Assembly: GCF_013256625.1 (NCBI RefSeq)
Contig: NZ_CP053908.1
Coordinates: 2,728,001 to 2,792,000 of the forward strand
Length of the DNA stretch: 64,000 bases
Reading direction: 5' to 3'
Origin: Hymenobacter sp. BRD128
Lineage (GTDB): Bacteria; Bacteroidota; Bacteroidia; Cytophagales; Hymenobacteraceae
The notes under the pieces are model-generated. The model saw only the letters and a program-made list of their open reading frames with translations, was not told the origin of the DNA and did not search any database. Made by a program: the position numbers and the translations under genes. Of this stretch, positions 37,002-48,180 are shown piece after piece. Every line of letters begins with the position of its first letter. Within the stretch, counting starts at the first letter, position 1.

Positions 37002-37991
37002 CTACTTCTCCCGTTCTATCGTGTAGTTAATCAGCGTTTCGAGCGAGTTGCGGGCGTCCGACGCGGGAAACTCGCGCAGCAGGGCCAGCGCCTCGTCGCG
37101 GTAGCGCTCCATCGTGCGGATGGCGTAATCGAGGCCGCCCGACTGCTTTACAAAGTCGATAACCTGCTGCACGCGGTCGCGGTGGCCGGCGTTGTTTTTC
37201 ACGTTGTAGATAACGCGGCGCTTGTCCAGCCAGCTAGCCTGCTGCAAGGCGTAGATGAGCGGCAAGGTCATCTTTTTTTCCTTGATGTCGATGCCCACCG
37301 GCTTGCCGATTTCGGCCGTGCCGTAGTCAAACAGGTCGTCTTTTATTTGAAATGCCATGCCGACTTTCTCGCCAAAGAGCCGGGCTTTTTCGATGGTGGC
37401 CTTGTCGGCGCCGGCCGCCGCCGCGCCCACGGCCGTGCAGGAGGCAATAAGCGAAGCCGTTTTTTGGCGAATGATGTCAAAATACACCTCCTCCGTAATG
37501 TCGAGGCGGCGGGCTTTCTCAATTTGCAGCAGCTCGCCCTCGCTCAGCTCCTTCACGGCGTTGCTCACGATTTTGAGCAGGTCAAAATCATTGTTTTCGA
37601 GCGAGAGCAGCAGGCCGCGGCTCAACAAATAATCACCCACCAGCACCGCTATCTTGTTCTTCCATAAGGCATTGATGGAGAAGAAGCCGCGCCGGTAGTT
37701 GCTTTCGTCCACTACGTCGTCGTGCACCAGCGTGGCCGTATGCAGCAGCTCGATGAGGGCCGCGCCCCGAAAAACGGCCTCGGGCAGCGGGCCGCTAGGG
37801 TTATCGCTGCTGGCGCGGGCGGTCAGGAAGACAAACATCGGCCGCACCTGCTTGCCTTTGCGGCGCACGATGTAACCCATAATCTTATCGAGCAGCAGCA
37901 CCCGCGTTTGCATCGACTGCCGGAATTTCACCTCAAACTCGGCCATCTCGGCAGCGATTGGAGCCTGTATTCGGTCGAGCGGATTTGCCAT
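37002..37991 (-). CDS. Trans-polyprenyl diphosphate synthase
   Basis: A 329-residue isoprenyl chain-elongating enzyme (all-trans), condensing IPP with allylic diphosphates. Both aspartate-rich motifs are present: LVHDDVVDES (first) and IKDDLFDYG (second), along with GKQVRP. It probably makes the side chain of menaquinone, the usual quinone in this phylum, so it would serve the same respiratory chain as sdhCAB; that link is inference. Chain length cannot be determined. Divergent from an alpha/beta hydrolase with 48 bp between the starts. Confidence 0.9.
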   Translation of the reverse strand: MANPLDRIQAPIAAEMAEFEVKFRQSMQTRVLLLDKIMGYIVRRKGKQVRPMFVFLTARASSDNPSGPLPEAVFRGAALIELLHTATLVHDDVVDESNYRRGFFSINALWKNKIAVLVGDYLLSRGLLLSLENNDFDLLKIVSNAVKELSEGELLQIEKARRLDITEEVYFDIIRQKTASLIASCTAVGAAAAGADKATIEKARLFGEKVGMAFQIKDDLFDYGTAEIGKPVGIDIKEKKMTLPLIYALQQASWLDKRRVIYNVKNNAGHRDRVQQVIDFVKQSGGLDYAIRTMERYRDEALALLREFPASDARNSLETLINYTIEREK

Positions 37992-37998
37992 GCGGGCG

Positions 37999-38035
37999 CA
38001 ATGATACGGCGGCCGGACCGCACTGCCTACCTTAG
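37999..38035. promoter_or_regulatory. Divergent promoter region with two near-consensus -7 boxes
   Basis: Minus strand TATCATTG (37999-38006) for the polyprenyl synthase gene and plus strand TACCTTAG (38028-38035) for the hydrolase gene each differ by one base from TAnnTTTG. The two genes share a 48-bp intergenic region. Confidence 0.4.
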
Positions 38036-38039
38036 CCGC

Positions 38040-38921
38040 ATGCTCCGTACTGTCGAGTTCACCTTAACCGGCCGGGACCACGGCCGCCTATTTGCCGCCG
38101 ATGCCACCTGGCAGCCCACCGGCCAGCCCCAGCCAGTAGTGGTGTTTGTGCACGGGTTCAAGGGGTTTAAAGACTGGGGCCACTTCGGGCTGCTGGCCCG
38201 TTTTTTTGCGGAGCGAGGCTTTGTGTTCGTCAAGCTCAACCTCTCGCACAACGGGGTGGTGGTAGGTGGCACCGGCGACTTGGAAGACCTGGAAGCTTTT
38301 GGCAGAAATAATTTTAGCCTGGAGCTCGACGACCTCGGTCAATTGCTGGATGCCCTGCATACGCCCGGCGCCACGCCCCTGCCCGCCGCTAGCCTCAGCC
38401 TTAGTCGCCTTTACCTGATAGGCCACAGCAGAGGCGGCGCCCTGGTCTTATTGAAAGCGGCCGAAGACCCGCGCGTGGCGGCCGTAGCCGCCTGGGCCGC
38501 CGTGGCCGACCTGCACCCGCATTGGCCCGCCGAGGTACTGGCCCAGTGGCAGCGTGAGGGCGTGCTCTACGTGCCCAACCTACGCACCGGCCAGCAGCTG
38601 CCTATGTATTATCAGATTGCCGAGGACTATTATAAAAACCGCGCTCGCCTCGACCTGCCGGCCCTGATGCCGAGTTTGCGCCAGCCAGTGCTGCTCATGC
38701 ACGGTGACCAGGATGAGACGGTGCCGCTAGCCGCCGTGCACCAGCTGCACGCCGGCCAACCGGCTGCCGAGGTAGTCGTGGTGCCCGGCGCGGGCCACAT
38801 GTTTGGCGGCGCGCACCCCTGGGAAAGCCCGGTGCTACCGGCGCCGGCGCGCCTCATTGCCGAGTACACGGCGCAATTCTTCGAAAGAATTGCGAATAAA
38901 GAATTGCGCATGAAGCCCTGA
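38040..38921 (+). CDS. Alpha/beta-hydrolase
   Basis: A 293-residue serine hydrolase: oxyanion region VVVFVHGFKGFKDWG, nucleophile elbow IGHSRGGAL, acid in MHGDQDETVP and His in PGAGHMFGG. No signal peptide, so cytosolic. The fold does not reveal the substrate; dienelactone-hydrolase- or acylaminoacyl-peptidase-like activities are possible. ATG at 38040 follows a TACCTTAG box and begins the first beta-strand directly, so the longer in-frame extension upstream was not used. Confidence 0.85.
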   Translation: MLRTVEFTLTGRDHGRLFAADATWQPTGQPQPVVVFVHGFKGFKDWGHFGLLARFFAERGFVFVKLNLSHNGVVVGGTGDLEDLEAFGRNNFSLELDDLGQLLDALHTPGATPLPAASLSLSRLYLIGHSRGGALVLLKAAEDPRVAAVAAWAAVADLHPHWPAEVLAQWQREGVLYVPNLRTGQQLPMYYQIAEDYYKNRARLDLPALMPSLRQPVLLMHGDQDETVPLAAVHQLHAGQPAAEVVVVPGAGHMFGGAHPWESPVLPAPARLIAEYTAQFFERIANKELRMKP

Positions 38922-38948
38922 CGCGAACTCGCAGCTGGTGCCCCGGGT

Positions 38949-39025
38949 GTGGAGACGCGACCCTTCACATCTCGTGGGCACAACATCCTCTTTCAACAAC
39001 AAAACGTAAAGGGTCGCGTCTTCAC
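38949..39025. repeat. Inverted repeat, 17-bp arms, different class
   Basis: GTGGAGACGCGACCCTT at 38949-38965 pairs with 39009-39025 with one mismatch around a 43-nt loop. It does not contain the GTCATGCTGA core. The following sequence 39026-39322 has no recognisable gene in any frame; a protein-like stretch in one frame (FKPRNRRPEFWAR) could be a remnant but could not be assigned. Confidence 0.6.
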
Positions 39026-39322
39026 AATTCTCAGGCCTACGCCAGAAGGCTGGCATGGTGCTTCAAGCCGCGCAACCGCCGGCCGGAGTTCTGGGCTCGC
39101 GCGGGCGAAGAGCCCGACGAGTACGGCAAGGGCGTGTATCATCATACCCAAGCAGTTTTTGGGAGACAAAAACGCTGCTTTCAGATGAGCTGCTACGACG
39201 CTCACCGAAGGCTTTTTGGAAAATCCATTTTTTGCGACACCTTTGTCTCATTATATAAATCGGCCGCCCGCCCCGGGCTATCGGCTACCTCGCTCTCCTA
39301 CCGCTTCTATTATTATTTTTTC

Positions 39323-39505
39323 ATGGAATCCAAAACACTGCGTGCCCGCGCCGTGCGGCAAGCCCTTGCCCACCCCGCCAGTAGCTCCCCCACCTGCCGG
39401 GAGCTCCAATTACTCACCCAATACGTGCTCGGCCAGCGTAGCCGCGAGGAGCTTAACGACGAACTGCTGCGCGGCAACCGCCTGCACCTGCTGGCTATCA
39501 GCTAG
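39323..39505 (+). CDS. Possible small hypothetical protein
   Basis: A 60-codon frame, MESKTLRARAVRQALAHP ... LLTQYVLGQRSREELNDELL. It is hydrophilic and helix-forming, with a SREELNDELLRG segment that resembles the short helical N-termini or antitoxin-like proteins of about 60 residues seen in Bacteroidota, but no partner toxin follows. A gene-free region surrounds it, so its reality rests on composition only. No convincing promoter was found. Confidence 0.35.
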   Translation: MESKTLRARAVRQALAHPASSSPTCRELQLLTQYVLGQRSREELNDELLRGNRLHLLAIS

Positions 39506-39819
39506 CCACTTAAGGGCCACGTACCGCGCCTGCCGCTGGACGCACTGGCAACAGGGTACCTAGGCAACCGTGAGCCTAGCCGGGGCCAACCTGCTGGGCG
39601 GAGCCCGTGCGCAATGGCGTAGGCCGACTACTCGGTCCCATCCCGGTACAGGCTAATGCACCAGTCGAAGGGGGATGATATGACAAGGCGCCGTATACTG
39701 ACTCCGTATCTGCTCCTAGGCTCATGCTAGCCGGGACTAGTCCTTTCGAGAATCTTGCACTGGCGGGCGGCGGTAATAGCCGGTTTAGTAGCCCTTTATC
39801 CTTTATTCTCAATTCCAAG
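39506..39819. other. Gene-free stretch of about 310 bp
   Basis: Neither strand shows a convincing gene, tRNA-like fold or terminator. It may be decayed sequence; the in-frame extension of folK into it (back to 39724) has no family-like residues. Confidence 0.5.
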
Positions 39820-40299
39820 TTGACTACATCCTACCTGCTATTGGGCAGTAATCTCGGCGACCGGGCCGCCCACTTGGCGCAGGCCCGCTACGACCTAGCC
39901 ACTACCGCCGGCCGCGTGGCAGCGGCTTCAGCCCTGTACGAAACGGCGGCCTGGGGCCTCGAAGACCAGCCGGCTTTTCTCAACCAGGTGCTAGCTGTGG
40001 AAACTACCCTCGACGCCCCTACCCTGCTGGCCGCCTGTTTGGCCGCCGAACAGCAGCAGGGCCGCGAGCGGCAGGTGCGCTGGGGCGCCCGCACTTTAGA
40101 TGTGGACATTCTGCTCTTCGGGCAGGAAATAATGGCGACCCCTACCCTTACGGTACCGCACCCGGCGCTACCAACCCGGCGTTTTGCCTTGGTGCCACTG
40201 GCTGAGTTAGCGCCGCAATTGGTGCACCCACAGCTGCACCACACCATTGCTGAGCTGCTGGCCGCCTGCCCCGACCCACTAGAGGTGAAGCAGTTATAA
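39820..40299 (+). CDS. folK: 2-amino-4-hydroxy-6-hydroxymethyldihydropteridine diphosphokinase
   Basis: Transfers pyrophosphate from ATP to 6-hydroxymethyl-dihydropterin in folate synthesis. 159 residues from a TTG start: YLLLGSNLGDR at the N-terminus, YETAAWG, FLNQVLAVET, RWGARTLDVDILLFG (the metal/ATP-binding signature) and VPHPALPTRRF. Family members begin a few residues before LLLGSN, which points to the TTG at 39820; the in-frame region above it does not resemble HPPK. Alone here, without folB or folP. Confidence 0.9.
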   Translation: MTTSYLLLGSNLGDRAAHLAQARYDLATTAGRVAAASALYETAAWGLEDQPAFLNQVLAVETTLDAPTLLAACLAAEQQQGRERQVRWGARTLDVDILLFGQEIMATPTLTVPHPALPTRRFALVPLAELAPQLVHPQLHHTIAELLAACPDPLEVKQL

Positions 40300-40313
40300 A
40301 ACATTTGTCGCTA

Positions 40314-40345
40314 AAAAAGCACGTCAGGCTGAGCTTTTTGCTTCG
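40314..40345. repeat. Single-arm remnant of the dispersed palindrome
   Basis: Contains AGCACGTCAGGCTGAGC, related to the left-arm core, without a matching right arm. It lies between the convergent folK and fabD stops. Confidence 0.5.
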
Positions 40346-40357
40346 TGAGCGCTGGCC

Positions 40358-41281
40358 TTAAGCTACCGAGCCGGCCGTGGCCGTGGGCTCGATTTTCTTC
40401 ACCAAGCCTTGCAGCACTTTACCGGGGCCACACTCGACGAAGTTGGTAGCGCCATCGCGGAGCATGGCCTGCACGCTCTGCGTCCAGCGGACTGGGGCAG
40501 TGAGCTGCGCCAGCAGATTCGCTTTGATTTCGGCAGGGTCGCGGTGCGGTGCAGCATCGACGTTCTGGTACACCGGGCAGCGAGCGGGGTGAAAGGTGGT
40601 GCGCTCGATGGCTTCGGCCAGAGCAGCCTGGGCCGATTGCATCAGGGGCGAGTGAAAGGCGCCGCCCACTGGCAGCGGCAGGGCGCGCTTGGCCCCAGCG
40701 GCTTTCAGTACCTCGCAGGCTTTGGCAATGCCCGCCGTCGAGCCCGAAATGACGAGTTGGCCGGGACAGTTATAGTTGGCGGCCACCACAACGTCGCCGC
40801 CGGTGGCTACCTGCTGGCAGCCCTGCTCCACGGCTTCGTCGGCCAGGCCCAGAATGGCGGCCATCGTGCCGGGCTGCTCGTCGCAGGCAGCCTGCATGGC
40901 CTGGGCGCGGCGCGCTACCAGGGGCAGCGCATCGGCGAAGGTGAGCACGCCGGCCGCTACCAGAGCCGAAAACTCGCCCAGCGAATGGCCCGCTACCATG
41001 CTGGGCTGCAAGTCGGGCCGGGCCACAAACTGCGCTACCGAATGCACAAACACGGCCGGCTGCGTTACATCGGTGCGGCGCAGGTCGTCCTCCGTGCCCT
41101 CAAACATGAGCTTGGTGAGGTTGAAGCCCAGAATGTCATTGGCCTGAGTAAGCAGGGCGCGGGCGGCTTCGCTCTGCTCAAAAAGCTCGCGGGCCATGCC
41201 CGGAAACTGCGAGCCCTGGCCCGGAAATACTACGGCCGTCGCGGCGGCTTCGGATGGGTGGGAAGGTGTCAAGATGCTCAA
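40358..41281 (-). CDS. fabD: ACP S-malonyltransferase
   Basis: Loads malonyl groups from malonyl-CoA onto acyl carrier protein for fatty-acid synthesis. Motifs: VVFPGQGSQFPGM near the N-terminus, nucleophile in AGHSLGEFSA, QAMQAAC (Arg/Gln region), GGAFHSPLM (active-site His) and the C-terminal VECGPGKVL. About 307 residues. There is no suitable ATG before VVFPGQG: TTG at 41281 or 41272 is the likely start, and an in-frame TTG at 41326 is possible but less probable. A TTATTTTG box on the minus strand near 41317 may be the promoter, as in the EnvC-like gene. Confidence 0.9.
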   Translation of the reverse strand: MSILTPSHPSEAAATAVVFPGQGSQFPGMARELFEQSEAARALLTQANDILGFNLTKLMFEGTEDDLRRTDVTQPAVFVHSVAQFVARPDLQPSMVAGHSLGEFSALVAAGVLTFADALPLVARRAQAMQAACDEQPGTMAAILGLADEAVEQGCQQVATGGDVVVAANYNCPGQLVISGSTAGIAKACEVLKAAGAKRALPLPVGGAFHSPLMQSAQAALAEAIERTTFHPARCPVYQNVDAAPHRDPAEIKANLLAQLTAPVRWTQSVQAMLRDGATNFVECGPGKVLQGLVKKIEPTATAGSVA

Positions 41282-41322
41282 AAAATTAAACCAGGTAATG
41301 GAATGCCAGCGGCAAAATAAAG

Positions 41323-41359
41323 CCAAAAAAGCCGCCCCGGTCGGGGGCGGCTTTTTTGG
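41323..41359 (-). terminator. Intrinsic terminator of the second T9SS cargo gene
   Basis: GCCGCCCC/GGGGCGGC stem (41331-41338 and 41344-41351) flanked by A6 and T6, 20 bp after the stop of the cargo gene. Symmetric, so it could also act on the other strand. It overlaps the fabD promoter region. Confidence 0.8.
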
Positions 41360-41378
41360 CAGCGGGTTAGCAGCTCGG

Positions 41379-44201
41379 CTAGCGAATCAGCTCGACCCAA
41401 CCTTTATAGGTGCGTTTGGTCAGGGCAGCGTCGGCAAACTCTACCTCAGCTAGGTAGTAGTAGATGCCGCCCGAGGCCAGGCCGCTGGTCGAGCTTTCGC
41501 CCGATGCCCCGCCACCGGTCCAGTTGATGTAAGGGTCCTTGTCGCTCTCGTATACCTTGCGGCCCCAGCGGTTGAAAATCTGGATGTGGGTGCGCAGGAG
41601 CGGGCTGCTCACCTTGGGCCGGAACACGTCGTTGGCGTTATCGCCGTTGGGCGTGAAGATGTTGGGCAGAATGAAGAATACGCAATCGGCCTGGCAGGCC
41701 GAGTTGCTGAGGCCGCTGCGCTGGCCCGAGGCGGCTACGGCCTGCACCTTGTAGCAGTACGTGGGCCGGGGCCGGTTGCGGTCGACGTAGGTGAGCTGCG
41801 CGGTCGAGTCAATCAGGACGTAGGGGCCGCCATCGGTATCGGCGCGGAAGACGCGGTAGTAGATGGCATTGGCCTGGCAGCCGGCGGGCATGTTGCCGAC
41901 CGTCCAGCGCAGGTTGTTCTGGTACATCTGGTTTACCGGCAGGTACGACGGCAGGCTAGCCAGGCTGTCGCAGTTGGTTACTTGCAGCGTGAGCACCGGG
42001 GTGCAGGGGATGGCCTGGAGCGTGGCGCATATTTGCTGGCTGTTGTTCAGCAAATTGCTCAGGAAGCTGTAGTTGGCGTACTGGCCGGTAGTCTGCACGT
42101 AGTAGCAGTATTCCTGGCCGGCCACGAGGTTGCGGTCTACATACGTGCCGCTGGTGGCGCCCGGCGTCACGGTCGCCACCTGGTTGAACGTAGTGCTGCC
42201 GGGGTCCTTGCGGTAGATGCGGCTCGGCTGCTTGCTATTATCCCACGGCACGTTGTAGGCCCAGTTCACCGTCATGGTTTTGTTGATGCCGTCGGCAATG
42301 AGGCTGGCGCGCACGCTGGTGGCCGGGGGCGCGGTTTCCTGCACCGGCGTAGTGCTGGTAGGCACCGTGTTGAAGAACGTGAGCGAGTATGTGTACTGGT
42401 TGGCCACCGTGTTCAGGCCCCGGTCTACGTAGGTCGTGTCGGTAAGATTGGTAAGGGTGGCCACTAGCGTAGCGGGCCCGGTGCCAATGCTGCGGCTCAG
42501 CTCGTAGCGCGGCGACACAAACGCGCCCGCATCGGCTCGGGGCCGGGTCCACTTCACGGTAATTTGGCCAGTGGTGGTGCTGGTCGTATTCACGTCCACG
42601 TTGGTGAGCATGGCCGAGCGCCCGTTGAAGGTCAGGCAGGCTTCGTTCGAAACGATGCTGGCGCCGCCGGCCGGCCGCGGAAACGTAGCGTAGATGCGGT
42701 AGCTATACGACTTACCCCGCACCAGCCCCTGGTTGTCGGCAAAGGTGGTAACCGTGGGCGACACCGAGCCTATCTGCACGTAGCCCGCGCCCGCAGGCAC
42801 GCCCGTATCGCAGGGGCCAGGGGTATAGGCGTAGCAGCCTTCGCGCCGGAAAATCAGTATCTGGCTGGCATTCTGGCAGGTGTACTTATCCCAGGTCAGC
42901 ACACTCACCAGCCCGCCCGGCGTGCCTGAGGGCGTGGCCTTCAGGTTTTGGGGGGGCGGCCCCACCACGGTTATGCGCACCGGCTTGATATCCACAAGGG
43001 GCGGTGTAGCCGAGTTGGGTGGCGTGTCCTGCGCCTTGAACACGACGATGTAGGGCTGGTCGGCCACGTTGCTGCAATCGGGCGTCCACTTAAAAGTGCC
43101 GGTGACGGAAGTACCCGTATTATTCTGCCTAAACGTAGCCGGCGGCAGGATGCCGCTGTAAGCAAACAGTGTCACGTTGGTAGCCGGCGAGCTGGGGCTG
43201 GAGCCATCAGCGGCTGACACATTGAGCGTAACCGGTGTGCCCGCCACCACGCACAAATCGGGTGGCACCGTCAGGGTTGGTGGCAGGTTATTAGTAGCCG
43301 TCACGATAATCTGCATATCGCGGATAACCGTTCCAATCTTGCGAAAGCCGAAGGTCGTGCGCCGAAACTCATCCACCGTGAAGGCGATGTTGTAGATACC
43401 GGCCCTAGCCGGCGCATTCCAAGTTATCTGCCCGGTATGTACATCCTGAGAGATGAATGATTTAGCCCCCGGCACCCCAGCCGGCACGCCAGAGTAAGCC
43501 ACTTGCACCGCATTGGGTACAATACTAGGGTCGTCGGGATAGACATAATTGGTGACAGTAGAAGGCACTGGCAGGTTAGTAACGCTAGCACTACTAACAG
43601 ATGCTTGCTGGCAAGTACGCAGGTGAAACGCCATCGAGTCGCCATCGGCATCGTAAGCGGCCGGGTTGTGCAGAAATACCTGCCCTACTGCCGCTTTGTC
43701 TACAGCTGGCGCTCTTAGTATCGGTGAGTTGTCGAGGCCATAGGACGGGTTTATGGGAATCAACGTGCTGACATAAAATGTCTGCGAAGCAGAACTTGCC
43801 ATGTTTAAAATGCCCGCATTCCGGTTTTCCCCAACGAAGCTAATTGTGTAGTTGCCTGGCCCTGGGAAAGTATGGTCGCAACTATAGGTAAAAACGTCGG
43901 TATCCCCATTAATGCGGGGTGGGTTGGCATTCTTCAGAATACCGTCCTGCCGGGTGCCATCACCAAAGTATATGGTGACCGATGGCTGGTCCACTCCACC
44001 AGTATCTCGATACAGCGTAAACTTAATAAAGAACCGGTTGGGGTTGCCGGTGGCCGTATCCACCTTCACCTGGATGTCGCCCGCCCGAATGTGCGAGGCT
44101 AGCGCCGTTTGCGGGCGCAGCCAGCCCAAAACCAGCAGTATCGCAGCCAGCAACCAGGCACCCCGCCTTGCATTCTTGCTAAAAGATAAAAGATCTTGCA
44201 T
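41379..44201 (-). CDS. Large secreted protein with fibronectin-like domains and T9SS type-B sorting domain
   Basis: A 940-residue exported protein: signal peptide (GAWLLAAILLVLGWLRPQTALA), an N-terminal PKD/cadherin-like part (IRAGDIQVKVDT, YSCDHTFPGPGNY), several Ig/FN3-like units including KSYSYRIYATFP, YTYSLTFFNT, QEYCYYVQT and TYCYKVQAVAASGQRSG, and the gliding-motility-associated C-terminal domain ILPNIFTPNGDNANDVF ... IFNRWGRKVYE ... YKGWVELIR. The start SHIRAGDI after the signal peptide recurs in such Cytophagales cargo proteins. Likely a cell-surface or adhesion protein exported by the type IX system. It ends at a strong terminator. Confidence 0.9.
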   Translation of the reverse strand: MQDLLSFSKNARRGAWLLAAILLVLGWLRPQTALASHIRAGDIQVKVDTATGNPNRFFIKFTLYRDTGGVDQPSVTIYFGDGTRQDGILKNANPPRINGDTDVFTYSCDHTFPGPGNYTISFVGENRNAGILNMASSASQTFYVSTLIPINPSYGLDNSPILRAPAVDKAAVGQVFLHNPAAYDADGDSMAFHLRTCQQASVSSASVTNLPVPSTVTNYVYPDDPSIVPNAVQVAYSGVPAGVPGAKSFISQDVHTGQITWNAPARAGIYNIAFTVDEFRRTTFGFRKIGTVIRDMQIIVTATNNLPPTLTVPPDLCVVAGTPVTLNVSAADGSSPSSPATNVTLFAYSGILPPATFRQNNTGTSVTGTFKWTPDCSNVADQPYIVVFKAQDTPPNSATPPLVDIKPVRITVVGPPPQNLKATPSGTPGGLVSVLTWDKYTCQNASQILIFRREGCYAYTPGPCDTGVPAGAGYVQIGSVSPTVTTFADNQGLVRGKSYSYRIYATFPRPAGGASIVSNEACLTFNGRSAMLTNVDVNTTSTTTGQITVKWTRPRADAGAFVSPRYELSRSIGTGPATLVATLTNLTDTTYVDRGLNTVANQYTYSLTFFNTVPTSTTPVQETAPPATSVRASLIADGINKTMTVNWAYNVPWDNSKQPSRIYRKDPGSTTFNQVATVTPGATSGTYVDRNLVAGQEYCYYVQTTGQYANYSFLSNLLNNSQQICATLQAIPCTPVLTLQVTNCDSLASLPSYLPVNQMYQNNLRWTVGNMPAGCQANAIYYRVFRADTDGGPYVLIDSTAQLTYVDRNRPRPTYCYKVQAVAASGQRSGLSNSACQADCVFFILPNIFTPNGDNANDVFRPKVSSPLLRTHIQIFNRWGRKVYESDKDPYINWTGGGASGESSTSGLASGGIYYYLAEVEFADAALTKRTYKGWVELIR

Positions 44202-44417
44202 AATCTACCTGTGTTGAAAGACAGCTTACTACCGCGAAAATTGAACTCCGCCCTTATCGGCCAGCACTACCCAACCTTTTGCGCGAGTGGATAGTTGTCC
44301 TAAAGTAAGCAGCAAATCAGCTAACGGTATTTCAGGGAGATTGATTCACGCTGCTTGTCTGCCTGGCTAGCCCCTGAGTTTAACCTTTCTAAATAACGGC
44401 TATGTTACGCCTGCACC

Positions 44418-44449
44418 TTGGGCTGAGCCCGCCCTCGGCCCTACCTTTG
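44418..44449 (+). promoter_or_regulatory. Promoter of the sdhCAB operon
   Basis: TACCTTTG at 44442-44449 with TTG 21 nt upstream (44418-44420), close to the TTTG/19-21/TAnnTTTG consensus of Bacteroidota. About 30 nt before the sdhC ATG. Confidence 0.6.
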
Positions 44450-44486
44450 AGCGGTACAAACGGTCATTTTCTCGACTGAAATCTCT

Positions 44487-45224
44487 ATGAACTGGTTTAC
44501 AAAAACCTTTACCAGCAGCATCGGGCGCAAGATTATCATGTCCCTTACGGGCCTGTTTCTCTGCACGTTCCTGGTGGTGCACCTGGTTGGCAACCTCCAG
44601 CTTTTCAAACACGACGACGGGGTAGCCTTTAATACCTACTCCCATTTCATGGGTACTAATCCGGTTATCCGCACTATCGAGTGGGGGCTGGTGCTGGGCT
44701 TTGGCTTCCACATCTACGAGGCCCTGATGCTGACCACCCGCAATAAAGGTGCCCGCTCGCACGGCTACGCGCAGTGGGAAGCCAAGCAAAACTCGGAGTG
44801 GACCTCGCGCAATATGGGTATTCTAGGCTCGATTATTCTGGTGTTTCTGATTGTGCACCTCTACAATTTCTTCTGGCGCGCCCGCTTCGGCACGCTCGAT
44901 GCCGACATAAACCATAACGATGATTTGTACAAAGTCGTGGTTACCTCTTTTCACCAGTGGTGGTACGTAGTGCTCTACGTGGCCGCCCAGGCTAGCCTGG
45001 GCTACCACCTGTGGCACGGCTTCCGCTCGGGTTTTCAGACCCTGGGCCTGAACCACCGCAAATACATGCCGCTGATTAAGAACTTTGGCTACGCTTTCGC
45101 GGTCATAGTATCGGCCGGCTTTGCTTCGATGCCGCTCTACTTCCTGTTTTTCACGAATGAGAACGGGGCCCTCGTTTCCAGCGCACCGGCCGTGCTGCAC
45201 CAGCTTGCGCTGGCGTTCAACTAA
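44487..45224 (+). CDS. sdhC: Succinate dehydrogenase cytochrome b subunit
   Basis: Membrane anchor of complex II, 245 residues, of the b558 type (one large subunit with five transmembrane helices and two haems, no SdhD), which passes electrons to menaquinone. Visible: N-terminal [18 protein letters not shown], five hydrophobic segments, and conserved His in [25 protein letters not shown] and GYHLWHGF as haem ligands. First gene of sdhCAB, 18 bp before sdhA. Confidence 0.93.
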   Translation: MNWFTKTFTSSIGRKIIMSLTGLFLCTFLVVHLVGNLQLFKHDDGVAFNTYSHFMGTNPVIRTIEWGLVLGFGFHIYEALMLTTRNKGARSHGYAQWEAKQNSEWTSRNMGILGSIILVFLIVHLYNFFWRARFGTLDADINHNDDLYKVVVTSFHQWWYVVLYVAAQASLGYHLWHGFRSGFQTLGLNHRKYMPLIKNFGYAFAVIVSAGFASMPLYFLFFTNENGALVSSAPAVLHQLALAFN

Positions 45225-45242
45225 TTTCAGTTTCTTGCCCTT

Positions 45243-47176
<1,934 letters not shown>

Positions 47177-47186
47177 CAACTTGATT

Positions 47187-47280
47187 GTCATGCTGAACGC
47201 AGTGAAGCATCTCGCGGGCAGCAGTAATTACCTATTACCCCAACGACGCGAGCGAGATGCTTCACTGCGTTCAGCATGAC
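47187..47280. repeat. Dispersed palindrome inside the sdhA-sdhB spacer
   Basis: Perfect 29-bp arms (47187-47215 and 47252-47280) around a 36-nt loop; the core GTCATGCTGAACGCAGTGAA is shared with the others, with a different outer part (GAAGCATCTCGC). It lies within the operon, so it may alter expression or mRNA stability of sdhB relative to sdhA rather than end transcription. Confidence 0.85.
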
Positions 47281-47291
47281 GTTTTACTATA

Positions 47292-48077
47292 ATGGCCGGT
47301 TCTAACCCCAACGCTAAACCAATGAACCTGACGCTGAAAGTTTGGCGTCAGCCTAACCGTCAGACGGAAGGCCAAATGGTTGACTATCAAGTGAAAGATA
47401 TTTCGCCCGATATGTCTTTCCTGGAAATGCTCGACGTGCTCAACGAGGACCTACTCCACCAAGGCCAGGACCCGGTAGCCTTCGACCACGACTGCCGTGA
47501 GGGCATCTGCGGCTCATGTGACCTGTTTATCAATGGCCGCTCGCACGGCCCCGAGAAGGGCACCACTACTTGCCAGCTGCACATGCGCAAGTTTTCGGAT
47601 GGTGATACCATTACCATCGAACCCTGGCGCGCCAACGCCTTCCCGGTAAATAAAGACCTGAGCGTGGACCGCTCGGCCTTCGACCGCATTATTCAGGCGG
47701 GCGGCTACGTGAGCGTGAATACCGGCGGTGCACCCGATGGCAACGAGATTCCGATTCCGAAGGACATTGCTGACCGTGCGTTTGAGGCGGCCACCTGCAT
47801 TGGCTGCGGCGCGTGCGTGGCCGCTTGCAAAAATGCCTCGGCCATGCTTTTCGTGTCGGCCAAGGTATCGCAGTTGGCCCTATTGCCCCAGGGCCAGGTA
47901 GAGCGCCAGACGCGCGTCGAGAATATGGTGGCCCAGATGGACATCGAAGGCTTCGGTGCCTGCTCCAATATTGGCTCGTGCGCGGCCGAGTGCCCGGTAG
48001 GTATCTCGCTCGAAAATATTGCGATTCTAAATCGCGAATTCCTGACGGCCAAAGCCGCCTCGAATAATCTTGCGTAA
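47292..48077 (+). CDS. sdhB: Succinate dehydrogenase iron-sulphur subunit
   Basis: A 261-residue subunit carrying three iron-sulphur centres: CREGICGSC and a later Cys for [2Fe-2S], [12 protein letters not shown] for [4Fe-4S] and [12 protein letters not shown] for [3Fe-4S]. It transfers electrons from SdhA to SdhC. Third gene of the operon, 115 bp after sdhA, the spacing being filled by a palindrome. Followed by a strong terminator, so the operon ends here. Confidence 0.93.
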   Translation: MAGSNPNAKPMNLTLKVWRQPNRQTEGQMVDYQVKDISPDMSFLEMLDVLNEDLLHQGQDPVAFDHDCREGICGSCDLFINGRSHGPEKGTTTCQLHMRKFSDGDTITIEPWRANAFPVNKDLSVDRSAFDRIIQAGGYVSVNTGGAPDGNEIPIPKDIADRAFEAATCIGCGACVAACKNASAMLFVSAKVSQLALLPQGQVERQTRVENMVAQMDIEGFGACSNIGSCAAECPVGISLENIAILNREFLTAKAASNNLA

Positions 48078-48090
48078 GCAATACACGCTT

Positions 48091-48132
48091 CACAAAAAAA
48101 GCTCTCTGGTTTGGCCAGGGAGCTTTTTTTGT
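48091..48132. terminator. Terminator of sdhCAB
   Basis: CACAAAAAAAGCTCTCTGG pairs with CCAGGGAGCTTTTTTTGTG with one mismatch in the stem; T7 follows the stem. 13 bp after the sdhB stop, and also usable by the convergent icd gene. Confidence 0.85.
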
Positions 48133-48180
48133 GAATAATTCCACAACTGGGCAAGCTCAGTATTCCGCTAGCCCAATCGT

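Noticed and set aside
39506..39819. Possible tRNA or small RNA in the spacer before folK
   Set aside because: No cloverleaf or stable hairpin could be drawn by eye.
39724..40299. Extended folK from 39724
   Set aside because: The extra 32 residues show no HPPK similarity; the family starts a few residues before the LLLGSN motif.
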